Positions 7,587 to 13,766 of a DNA stretch of 14,525 nucleotides are shown piece after piece (positions within the stretch are counted from its first letter, which is position 1; each line of letters starts with the position of its first letter). A program made the translations under genes and the position numbers. Origin of the DNA: Acholeplasmataceae bacterium (GTDB lineage: Bacteria > Bacillota_I > Bacilli_A > ML615J-28 > CAG-698); contig DUNF01000094.1 in the NCBI GenBank assembly GCA_012839485.1, forward strand, positions 1-14,525, read 5' to 3'. The notes beneath the pieces are model-generated. The model was not told the DNA's origin. It saw nothing but the letters and a program-made list of their open reading frames with translations, and searched no databases.

Positions 7587-7887
7587 TGCGCAATTGATTA
7601 TAGTAATATGTAACTATGATTATGTAGATGATGTTATGGAAGTAGCAAAAAAAGTTGGTGCTCGTGGAGGAACGATTGTTCATGGTCGTGGAACGATGAC
7701 GAAAGAAACCAAGAAGTTTTTTGGAATTACAATTCAACCAGAAAAGGGATTATTGATGATTTTAGCAAGCGAAGAGCAACAAGAGAAAATTATGAAAGCT
7801 ATTAATGAAGAAAAAGGTCTAACAACCGAAGCACATGCGATTTCTTTTTGCCTTCCAGTAGAAGATTATCGTGGTTTTAAGTTATAA
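7573..7887 (+). CDS. P-II-like regulatory protein B
   Basis: A 104-residue protein with better P-II resemblance than its upstream neighbour. The opening strand is QLIIVICNYDYVDDVMEVAKKVGARGGTIVHGRGT-like in layout (7-41), where GARGGTIVHGRG (29-40) matches the strand before the T-loop region. FFGITIQPEKGLLMIL (49-64) follows, then EKIMKAINE and a C-terminal beta strand. The T-loop is short and has no Tyr51 equivalent, so control by uridylylation is unlikely; binding of ATP/ADP or another ligand at the subunit cleft is possible. The ATG at 7573 lies inside the preceding gene, with AGGGAGG (7557-7563) nine bases upstream. It completes the DUF1538-P-II-P-II cassette and probably binds the membrane protein's cytoplasmic face. 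Confidence 0.78.
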   Translation: MKKTNAQLIIVICNYDYVDDVMEVAKKVGARGGTIVHGRGTMTKETKKFFGITIQPEKGLLMILASEEQQEKIMKAINEEKGLTTEAHAISFCLPVEDYRGFKL

Positions 7888-7902
7888 AGCATATTGCTTT
7901 AT
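7884..7902 (+). terminator. Weak hairpin after the P-II-like genes
   Basis: A perfect 8-bp inverted repeat, ATAAAGCA (7884-7891) and TGCTTTAT (7895-7902), has a 3-base loop and includes the stop codon. No clean T-tract follows, so it may be a weak terminator, an mRNA-end stabiliser or a chance structure. Confidence 0.35.
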
Positions 7903-7926
7903 TAAAAGATTACTGTATTGTATAAT
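7898..7926 (+). promoter_or_regulatory. Probable promoter of the desulfoferrodoxin-thioredoxin pair
   Basis: A perfect TATAAT lies at 7921-7926; a poor -35 box, TTTATT (7898-7903), is 17 bases upstream and overlaps the hairpin of the previous operon. The strong AAAGGAGG site (7936-7943) follows closely, giving a leader of about 19 bases. Confidence 0.5.
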
Positions 7927-7951
7927 GTAATTAATAAAGGAGGAGTTATAT

Positions 7952-8341
7952 ATGAAAGATCCAAGATTGTTTAAATGCCAAGAATGTGGGGCAATTTTAG
8001 AGTATTCACCAGAAGTTAAAGTTGCTAGTTGTGATGCATTACAAGGCAAATTGAAAGAAATTAAGTTACATACTGAGGAAAATGTTGCTTTAGAAAAACA
8101 TATTCCTGCAGTTGAAGTGAAAGGATGCAAAGTTACTGTAACAGTTGGTGATGTTATTCATCCAATGACTGAAGGACATTATATCCAATTTGTTTATCTA
8201 CTAACAGATAAAAGATTACACAAGTATTATTTTAATCCGGGAGAACATCCAAGTTATACGTTTAAGCTTGAAAAAGGAGAAAAACCTTTAGCCGCTTACG
8301 AATATTGTAATTTACATGGATTCTGGAAGAAGGAGATTTAA
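7952..8341 (+). CDS. dfx: Desulfoferrodoxin-type superoxide reductase with incomplete centre I
   Basis: This protein reduces superoxide to hydrogen peroxide without making oxygen, a typical defence of anaerobes. The catalytic mononuclear iron site (centre II) looks complete: EKHIP (His50), IHPM (His70), EGHYI (His76) and CNLHG (Cys119, His122), preserving the Fe(His)4Cys ligands and the Glu-Lys pair before the first His. The N-terminal desulforedoxin-like domain has C9-x2-C12 but then only one Cys (Cys27, in ASCDAL) where the family has adjacent CC. Centre I therefore has three of its four ligands and probably does not hold a normal rubredoxin-type iron. Length (129) is normal. ATG 7952 has AAAGGAGG eight bases upstream. 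Its stop overlaps the A of a thioredoxin ATG (TAATG), so the two are co-translated. Confidence 0.9.
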   Translation: MKDPRLFKCQECGAILEYSPEVKVASCDALQGKLKEIKLHTEENVALEKHIPAVEVKGCKVTVTVGDVIHPMTEGHYIQFVYLLTDKRLHKYYFNPGEHPSYTFKLEKGEKPLAAYEYCNLHGFWKKEI

Positions 8342-8343
8342 TG

Positions 8344-8652
8344 ATGGCAAAAGAAATTGGTGCAAAAGAATTTAAAGAATTAGTATTAAACGCAGATAAA
8401 CCAGTTATCGTTGACTTCTTTGCAACATGGTGTGGTCCTTGTAGGATGCTTGCTCCAGTGTTAGATGACTTAGCTAAAGATGCTAATGGTAACTTTGAAG
8501 TTTATAAAGTTGATATTGATAAAGATAGAGCATTAGCAATGGAATATGGTGTTATGTCTATCCCAACAATCATCGCTTTTAATGGTGGAAAACAAATAAA
8601 CAAGCATATTGGTTATGCAACTAAAGACCAACTTAAGAAAATGGTTCAATAG
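8344..8652 (+). CDS. trxA: Thioredoxin
   Basis: A small cytoplasmic dithiol/disulfide oxidoreductase of 102 residues. It has the active site WCGPC (Cys30, Cys33) preceded by the VDFFAT strand with the buried Asp24, the cis-proline loop SIPT (Pro74), and a C-terminal GYATKDQLKKMV helix. Two ATG codons are adjacent (8341 and 8344). I prefer 8344 because AAGGAG (8330-8335) then has an 8-base spacer, against 5 bases from 8341; the difference is one Met. It is transcribed with desulfoferrodoxin and followed by a terminator. It could keep that protein's cysteines reduced or serve peroxide removal downstream of superoxide reduction. No thioredoxin reductase is in the window. Confidence 0.95.
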   Translation: MAKEIGAKEFKELVLNADKPVIVDFFATWCGPCRMLAPVLDDLAKDANGNFEVYKVDIDKDRALAMEYGVMSIPTIIAFNGGKQINKHIGYATKDQLKKMVQ

Positions 8653-8664
8653 TTTAAATAAATG

Positions 8665-8694
8665 GCTACTTTTGTAAATAAAAGTAGCTTTTTT
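8665..8694 (+). terminator. Intrinsic terminator after trxA
   Basis: GCTACTTTT (8665-8673) pairs with AAAAGTAGC (8680-8688), a 9-bp stem with a 6-base loop and six T (8689-8694). Confidence 0.9.
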
Positions 8695-8735
8695 ATTTTA
8701 CTTTCTCTTTACAAATTTATTACTAAAACTACGTT

Positions 8736-8775
8736 TTGATAAGGCTTGATAAACGTTATAATTGACCTGTAATAA
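8736..8775 (+). promoter_or_regulatory. pst operon promoter region with 10-base repeats
   Basis: Two TTGATA boxes, 8736-8741 and 8746-8751, start similar units TTGATAAGGC and TTGATAAACG, and a third related start, TTATAATTGA, follows at 8756. Two promoter readings are possible: TTGATA (8736) with TATAAT (8757-8762), spacer 15; or TTGATA (8746) with TAATAA (8770-8775), spacer 18. The 10-base period could also be a regulator site. A TTTACA at 8708-8713 resembles a PhoP half-site but lacks clear partners. Confidence 0.45.
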
Positions 8776-8794
8776 GTAAAAAAAGGAGAAAGAT

Positions 8795-11512
8795 ATGAAA
8801 TTATTTAAAAGAATTGTTTTAGTACTAGCATTAGTATTAGGCGTAGCAGTATTAGCTGCTTGTAGTTGTAAGGAAGAAAAGAAATTTTCCGAAGAAAAAA
8901 TTACAGTATACACAAGAGATACTACTTCAGGAACAAGAGATGGATTCTTTACAGGAATCGGTTTTAAAGAAGCTGCAACTGACAATGCACCACTAGTAGC
9001 GGGCTTTGTAGAGGTTACAGGTAATGGTGATATGATCGCTAAGATTCAAAATGATGAATATGGTATTGGTTATATTTCACTAGCATCTTATGCAGATTCT
9101 GGATTAAAGGGTTTAAAATATGAAGGGGTAGAGCCAACAGAGGCTAATGTATTAAACGAATCATATGAATTAACAAGAAACTTTAACTACGTAGTTAGAA
9201 ATGACTATGCAGCAGATAGTAAAGAAGGAAAATTAGTAGCTGCTTTTGTAGCTTATATGTTTTCTAAAGAAGGAAAAGAAATTATTAAATCTAAAGATGG
9301 AATTCTTGAGGTTAAAGCAACAGATAAAAAATGGTCAGAATTAAAAGCTAGCCATCCAGTAGTAAATGAAGACAACTCAGGAGTTACTTTAAGATTAGGT
9401 GGATCTACATCTGTTCAAAAGATCGCAGAAGCTTTATCAGCTGCTTTCAAAAATGAAGCTGGATGTAAAGTAAGCCATAATCATACAGGATCAGGAGCTG
9501 CTTATAAGGCAACTCAAGGATCTGAAAAAGATGGAGCAACAGGATTAGATATCGGATTTGCTTCACGTGAATTCAAAGCTGATTCAGAACCAGCTGCTGC
9601 AGGCTCATATGGCAAACTTTGTGTAGATGCTATTGTAGCTGTAGTACATAAAGACAATAAACAAATTACAGGTGCTCTTGCATCTCAACTTAAAAAGGTT
9701 TATAATGGTACATATAAAGTTTGGGGCGATTTAAAAGATGAACAACCAGCTGAAAAACCAGAAGAACCTGCAGATCAATTTGATAAAACTAAGAATATTA
9801 CACCATATACAAGAGATACTACATCAGGAACTAGAGATGGTTTCTTTACAGGAATCGGTTTAAAAGCTGCTGCATCTGACAATGCACCTTTAGTAGCAGG
9901 GTTTGTAGAAGTAACTGGTAATGGTGATATGATAGCTAAGATTAAAGCAGATGAATACGGTATTGGTTATATTTCACTTGCATCTTATGCAGACTCAGGC
10001 TTAAAAGGTTTAAAATATGAAGGGGTTGAACCTACTGAAGCTAACGTTTTAAACGGTTCATATGAGTTAACGAGAAACTTTAACTATGTAGTTAGAAATG
10101 ACTATGCTGCTGATAGCAAAGAAGCAAAATTAATTAAAGCATTTGTAGCTTATATGTTCTCAGTTGAAGGAAAAGAAATTATTAAATCAAAAGATGGAAT
10201 TCTTGATATTAAAGCAACAGATAAAACATGGGCAGAGTTAAAAGCTGATCACCCAGTAGTAGATGAAGATAACAGTGGCGTTACTTTAAGACTTGGTGGA
10301 TCTACATCTGTTCAAAAGATCGCTGAAGCTTTATCAGCTGCTTTCAAACAAATCTCTGGTTGTAAAGTAGCTCATAACCATACAGGATCAGGAGCAGCTT
10401 ATAAAGCAACTCAAGGATCTGAAAAAGATGGAGCAACAGGATTAGACATCGGATTTGCATCACGTGAATTCAAAGATTCTGAACCAGCTGCTGCAGGTAC
10501 ATTTGGAAGAATTTGTATTGATGCTATCGTAGCAGTTGTTAATAAGAAGAATACTCAAGTTAGTGCTGCATTAGCAAGCCAACTTATGAAAGTTTATGTT
10601 GGTACTTATAAGAAATGGTCTGATTTCGTATATGAAGAACCAGCTCCAAAACCAACATTTGATACAAGTAAAAATGTTACATTATATACAAGAGATACAA
10701 CATCAGGAACAAGAGATGGTTTCTTTACAGGAATTGGTTTAAAAGCTGCTGCATCAGACAATGCACCTTTAGCTGCTGGGTTTGTAGAAGTAACTGGTAA
10801 TGGTGATATGATTGCTAAGATTAAAGCTGATGAGTATGGCGTAGGTTATATTTCACTTGCATCATATGCAGATTCAGGTTTAAAAGGATTGAAGTATGAA
10901 GGAGTAGACCCAACTGAAGCAAATGTACTTAATGGTACATATGCACTAACAAGAAACTTTAACTATGTAGTTAGAAATGACTATGCTGCAGGAAGCAAAG
11001 AAGAAAAGTTAGTTAAAGCATTTGTTGCATTTATGTTCTCAATTGAAGGAAAAGAAATCATTAAGTCTAAAGATGGTATTATTGATATTAAACCAACAGA
11101 TAAAACATGGGCAGAGTTAAAAGCTGACCATCCGGTAGTAAATGAAGATAACTCAGGAGTTACTTTAAGATTAGGTGGATCTACATCTGTTCAAAAAATA
11201 GCAGAAGCTTTATCAGCTGAATTTAAAATTGTTTCTGGCTGTAAAGTAGCTCATAATCATACTGGATCAGGAGCTGCTTATAAAGCAACACAAGGATCTG
11301 AAAAAGATGGAGCAACAGGATTAGATATTGGATTTGCTTCACGTGAATTCAAAGATTCTGAACCAGCTGCTGAAGGTACATTTGGAAAGATTTGTGTAGA
11401 TGCTATTGTAGCTGTAGTTAATAATAAAAACTCTGCTGTAAGTGCTGTTACTGCTGAACAATTAGTTAAGATGTATGATGGTACATTCAAAAAATGGGCA
11501 GATGTAAAATAA
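8795..11512 (+). CDS. pstS: Triple-module, permuted PstS phosphate-binding lipoprotein
   Basis: A 905-residue lipoprotein, about three times normal PstS length, that should capture phosphate outside the membrane for PstCAB. Residues 1-23 are a lipoprotein signal (KLFKR, hydrophobic core, VLAAC) with lipidated Cys23. Three modules follow at 36-313, 335-611 and 628-905 (278, 277, 278 residues), separated by Pro/Glu-rich linkers (314-334, 612-627). Each starts with TRDTTSGTRDGFF, the phosphate-binding segment found in the second half of textbook PstS. Each then ends with the usual first half: GGSTSVQKIAEAL, NHTGSGAAYK, LDIGFASREF and the Tyr-x-Gly-Thr/Trp-x-Asp region. The half order is thus circularly permuted. 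Binding residues look intact in all three. Modules 2 and 3 are closest to each other. ATG 8795 follows AAAAAGGAG. Confidence 0.92.
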   Translation: MKLFKRIVLVLALVLGVAVLAACSCKEEKKFSEEKITVYTRDTTSGTRDGFFTGIGFKEAATDNAPLVAGFVEVTGNGDMIAKIQNDEYGIGYISLASYADSGLKGLKYEGVEPTEANVLNESYELTRNFNYVVRNDYAADSKEGKLVAAFVAYMFSKEGKEIIKSKDGILEVKATDKKWSELKASHPVVNEDNSGVTLRLGGSTSVQKIAEALSAAFKNEAGCKVSHNHTGSGAAYKATQGSEKDGATGLDIGFASREFKADSEPAAAGSYGKLCVDAIVAVVHKDNKQITGALASQLKKVYNGTYKVWGDLKDEQPAEKPEEPADQFDKTKNITPYTRDTTSGTRDGFFTGIGLKAAASDNAPLVAGFVEVTGNGDMIAKIKADEYGIGYISLASYADSGLKGLKYEGVEPTEANVLNGSYELTRNFNYVVRNDYAADSKEAKLIKAFVAYMFSVEGKEIIKSKDGILDIKATDKTWAELKADHPVVDEDNSGVTLRLGGSTSVQKIAEALSAAFKQISGCKVAHNHTGSGAAYKATQGSEKDGATGLDIGFASREFKDSEPAAAGTFGRICIDAIVAVVNKKNTQVSAALASQLMKVYVGTYKKWSDFVYEEPAPKPTFDTSKNVTLYTRDTTSGTRDGFFTGIGLKAAASDNAPLAAGFVEVTGNGDMIAKIKADEYGVGYISLASYADSGLKGLKYEGVDPTEANVLNGTYALTRNFNYVVRNDYAAGSKEEKLVKAFVAFMFSIEGKEIIKSKDGIIDIKPTDKTWAELKADHPVVNEDNSGVTLRLGGSTSVQKIAEALSAEFKIVSGCKVAHNHTGSGAAYKATQGSEKDGATGLDIGFASREFKDSEPAAEGTFGKICVDAIVAVVNNKNSAVSAVTAEQLVKMYDGTFKKWADVK
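8900..9733 (+). repeat. PstS module 1 (tandem coding repeat, 834 bases)
   Basis: First of three in-frame modules, residues 36-313. It is the most divergent copy (SELKASHPVV, KNEAGCKVSHNHTG, FKADSEPAA). The half-boundary motif GGSTSV is at residue 202. The 35 bases 9515-9549 are identical in all three copies. Confidence 0.95.
9797..10627 (+). repeat. PstS module 2 (tandem coding repeat, 831 bases)
   Basis: Residues 335-611, GGSTSV at 501, offset 299 residues from module 1. It shares FKDSEPAA, TWAELKADHPVV and GCKVAHNHTG with module 3 and is one residue shorter than module 1. The identical block is at 10412-10446. Confidence 0.95.
10676..11509 (+). repeat. PstS module 3 (tandem coding repeat, 834 bases)
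   Basis: Residues 628-905, GGSTSV at 794, offset 293 residues from module 2. It ends at KKWADVK directly before the stop, the same point at which modules 1 and 2 end before their linkers. The identical block is at 11291-11325. Confidence 0.95.
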
Positions 11513-11550
11513 GAAGTTTTAGACTATTAAGGAGAAATCTATAGAAAAAT

Positions 11551-11582
11551 AAATAGTAGACATGAAAATGTCTACTATTTTT
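11551..11582 (+). terminator. Intergenic hairpin/terminator between pstS and pstC
   Basis: A perfect 12-bp stem, AAATAGTAGACA (11551-11562) with TGTCTACTATTT (11569-11580), has a 6-base loop and a short T-rich end (ATTTTT, 11577-11582). No promoter is seen in the 17 bases before the pstC ATG, so it probably acts as a partial terminator or mRNA stabiliser that yields more PstS than permease. Confidence 0.75.
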
Positions 11583-11599
11583 GAATATACGGAGGAAAT

Positions 11600-12556
11600 A
11601 TGGAATTTTATGTAAAAAATAGAATAGATGAAACAAAGATAAAAAGAAGGTCTATTATTAACTCTATCATTAAATATGTGTTTGCAGCAGTAAGTATTAT
11701 TTGTGCTTCGTTTATCATTATGATTGTCATCTTTATTTCTTTAAAAGGAATTAGTCCTTTCGTAAGGGAATATACTGTTAGTGGCGATCCGATGAGGGTA
11801 AATTTTTGGCAGTTTCTAATTGGAAGAGAATGGTCGGCACCTAATATCTATGGAGTTGGTTATTTAATTATAAACACTTTATATGTAATTTTACTTGCAT
11901 TAATTATTGCTATTCCTTGTTCTGTTTTTGGAGCACTTTTGATTGCAAAGATTGCACCAAAAAAAATTGGAACATTTATGATGGTAATTATTGAGATTTT
12001 AGCGGCAATTCCATCAATTGTTTATGGTGTATTTGGTGCTGGGTTTATTGTTAGGATAGTTAAGTGGGCAGCTAATCTTTTTGGAGTTCAAACAGCAGGT
12101 GGGTTATCAATAATGGCTACATCTTTGGTATTGGCAATTATGATCATTCCAACAATCACGACTTTATCAGTATCAGCGATTAGAGCAGTACCAAGAGAGT
12201 TAGAGCATGGTTCTTTAGCATTAGGTGCTACAGTAACGCAAACAAACTTTAGAGTAGTTTTAGCTAGTGCTAAGTCAGGGATCTTTGCAGGGATTATGCT
12301 TGGTGTAGGGAGAGCTTTGGGAGAGGCGACAGCGGTAACAATGGTTTGTGGTTCGATGAACTCTGGGCCTACATTTGGCTTATTCCAAAGAACAAATACC
12401 TTAACAAGTGTAATGTTAGCCTCATTTAATGAAAGTGAAGGCTTAAACTATGATATTAGATTTAGTGCTGGTTTAGTCTTAGTAGTTGTTATTTTAATAA
12501 CTAACTTAATTTTAAATACTGTTAAGAAGAAGTTAGGAAGGGTAGTTACAAAATGA
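11600..12556 (+). CDS. pstC: Phosphate ABC transporter permease PstC
   Basis: One of the two membrane subunits forming the phosphate channel of the Pst importer. The 318 residues show a cytoplasmic N-terminal tail, a first membrane helix (about 28-50), the external segment with WQFLIGREWSAP, and five further helices. The cytoplasmic coupling (EAA) region reads ELEHGSLALGATVTQTNFRVV, followed by GVGRALGEATAV; both are typical of PstC. Length is as usual, unlike its partner PstA. GGAGG lies four bases before the ATG at 11600. The gene ends in TGA within an ATGA overlap with pstA, so the two are translationally coupled, as fits equal stoichiometry. The TGA stop also shows that the standard genetic code is used. 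Confidence 0.95.
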   Translation: MEFYVKNRIDETKIKRRSIINSIIKYVFAAVSIICASFIIMIVIFISLKGISPFVREYTVSGDPMRVNFWQFLIGREWSAPNIYGVGYLIINTLYVILLALIIAIPCSVFGALLIAKIAPKKIGTFMMVIIEILAAIPSIVYGVFGAGFIVRIVKWAANLFGVQTAGGLSIMATSLVLAIMIIPTITTLSVSAIRAVPRELEHGSLALGATVTQTNFRVVLASAKSGIFAGIMLGVGRALGEATAVTMVCGSMNSGPTFGLFQRTNTLTSVMLASFNESEGLNYDIRFSAGLVLVVVILITNLILNTVKKKLGRVVTK

Positions 12557-13755
12557 CAAGGAAAACTAAAGATCGTATTATGCAAATTATTACCTATTTC
12601 TTTTCTTCTTTCTCATTATTAGTTTTACTAGCAGTAATTATCTTTGTTTTTGGAAGAGGATTTAAGGTATTATCGTTTAAATTTATTGGTGGAGATTATA
12701 ACTCTACAGTCATCAATGCAAGTAAGAAACCAGAAGCTAGTAGCTTAGGTGGATATAGTGCTCCTGATTTAGAAGAAGATGAATATTTTTCGGAAAAATG
12801 GGGAATAGCATTAAAGGATAGTTTAGATACAGAACATAATAGAGTAGTAGTTGTTTCATATTTAGATAATAAATCACCTTTACATCTAATGAAAGATAAC
12901 TATGAAGATGATAAGATAGTAGGTATAAAAGAAGAATATCAAGTTAATATTATTTCTGGTTTTACGGAAGATGAAAGTTATATTGCTGCTTATGGTAAAG
13001 ATGGAGCAGAAGATATTGTTTTAAAGTTAGACCAGATGAGTCAAATAAATAGGTTATCTGCTTATCATGGTGGTGGGGGAATTAGAGGGTCAATCATAAC
13101 TACTTTGTTATTAATTGTAATGACTTTAATTATTGCCCTACCTTTAGGAATTGGAGCTGCAATTTTCTTAAATGAGTATCAAACAGAAAATAAGTTTACG
13201 ACTATTTTAAGAAGTTTTATTGATATGCTTACAGGAGTACCATCTGTTATCTATGGTTTAGTTGGAGCAACTGTTTTTATTCCTTTATCGCAAGCTGTAG
13301 CAGCAGCTAGAGGACCAAACGTTTTAGCTGGTGCTTTTACTTTAGCTGTAATTATATTACCTGTTATTATTAAAACAACAGAAGAAGCGTTAAGGGCAAT
13401 TCCTGATTCGTTTAGAAGTGCATCGCTAGCCTTAGGTGCTACAAGAACACAAACAGTTTTTAAAGTGGTTTTACCTAATGCTTGGGGAGGTATTATTACA
13501 GCAGTTGTACTAGCAATTGGTAGAATTATTGGAGAATCAGCTGCATTAATTTATGTTATGGGAACTACAATTCAAGATAGGATCTCAGTTAACTCACAGT
13601 CAACTAGTTTATCAGTTCATATTTGGAGACTTATGAGTGGAGAAAGTCCTAATTTAGATGCATCTTGTGCAATCTCAATTATTATTTTAGTTGTAGTGTT
13701 AATTTTGAATTTACTTACGAAATTAATTTCTAAGAAATTAGTTAAATATCATTAG
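12553..13755 (+). CDS. pstA: Phosphate ABC transporter permease PstA with a large external insertion
   Basis: Second membrane subunit of the phosphate channel. At 400 residues it is about 100 longer than typical PstA (E. coli about 296). The extra length lies between membrane helix 1 (about 14-36) and the standard core beginning near Gly174 (GGGIRGSIITTLLLIV). The hydrophilic, acidic stretch of about 45-170 should face outside. It contains EEDEYFSEKWGIALKDS and two likely beta-rich parts (RVVVVSYLD, 97-105; EEYQVNIISGFT, 127-138). I do not recognise it as a named domain. The core is normal: DMLTGVPSVIYGL (224-236), coupling region RSASLALGATRTQTVFKVV (288-306) and GRIIGESAAL (323-332). It starts within the pstC stop (ATGA), with AGGAAGGG ten bases upstream. 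Confidence 0.92.
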   Translation: MTRKTKDRIMQIITYFFSSFSLLVLLAVIIFVFGRGFKVLSFKFIGGDYNSTVINASKKPEASSLGGYSAPDLEEDEYFSEKWGIALKDSLDTEHNRVVVVSYLDNKSPLHLMKDNYEDDKIVGIKEEYQVNIISGFTEDESYIAAYGKDGAEDIVLKLDQMSQINRLSAYHGGGGIRGSIITTLLLIVMTLIIALPLGIGAAIFLNEYQTENKFTTILRSFIDMLTGVPSVIYGLVGATVFIPLSQAVAAARGPNVLAGAFTLAVIILPVIIKTTEEALRAIPDSFRSASLALGATRTQTVFKVVLPNAWGGIITAVVLAIGRIIGESAALIYVMGTTIQDRISVNSQSTSLSVHIWRLMSGESPNLDASCAISIIILVVVLILNLLTKLISKKLVKYH

Positions 13756-13766
13756 GAGAAGACGTT

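Noticed and set aside
7522..8130. Antisense open frames across the P-II-like and desulfoferrodoxin genes
   Set aside because: Both sit opposite well-supported genes and show no family resemblance.
8698..8985. Antisense open frame across the pst promoter and pstS start
   Set aside because: It would read through the pst promoter and signal-peptide region; the protein is low-complexity and unrecognisable.
11278..11490. Antisense open frame of 70 codons within pstS module 3
   Set aside because: Opposite a strongly conserved repeat; no support of its own.
8900..11509. CRISPR array or mobile repeat
   Set aside because: The repeats are about 880-900 bases, in frame and protein-coding, not short repeats with unique spacers, and there are no terminal inverted repeats or transposase.
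8795..11512. Assembly artefact creating the triple pstS
   Set aside because: Modules differ by many synonymous and some amino-acid changes, and the two linkers differ in length and sequence, so it is not a simple duplicated read or contig error.
12540..12560. Mycoplasma-type code with TGA as Trp
   Set aside because: pstC ends properly at TGA in a classic ATGA overlap with pstA, and the encoded Trp residues use TGG.
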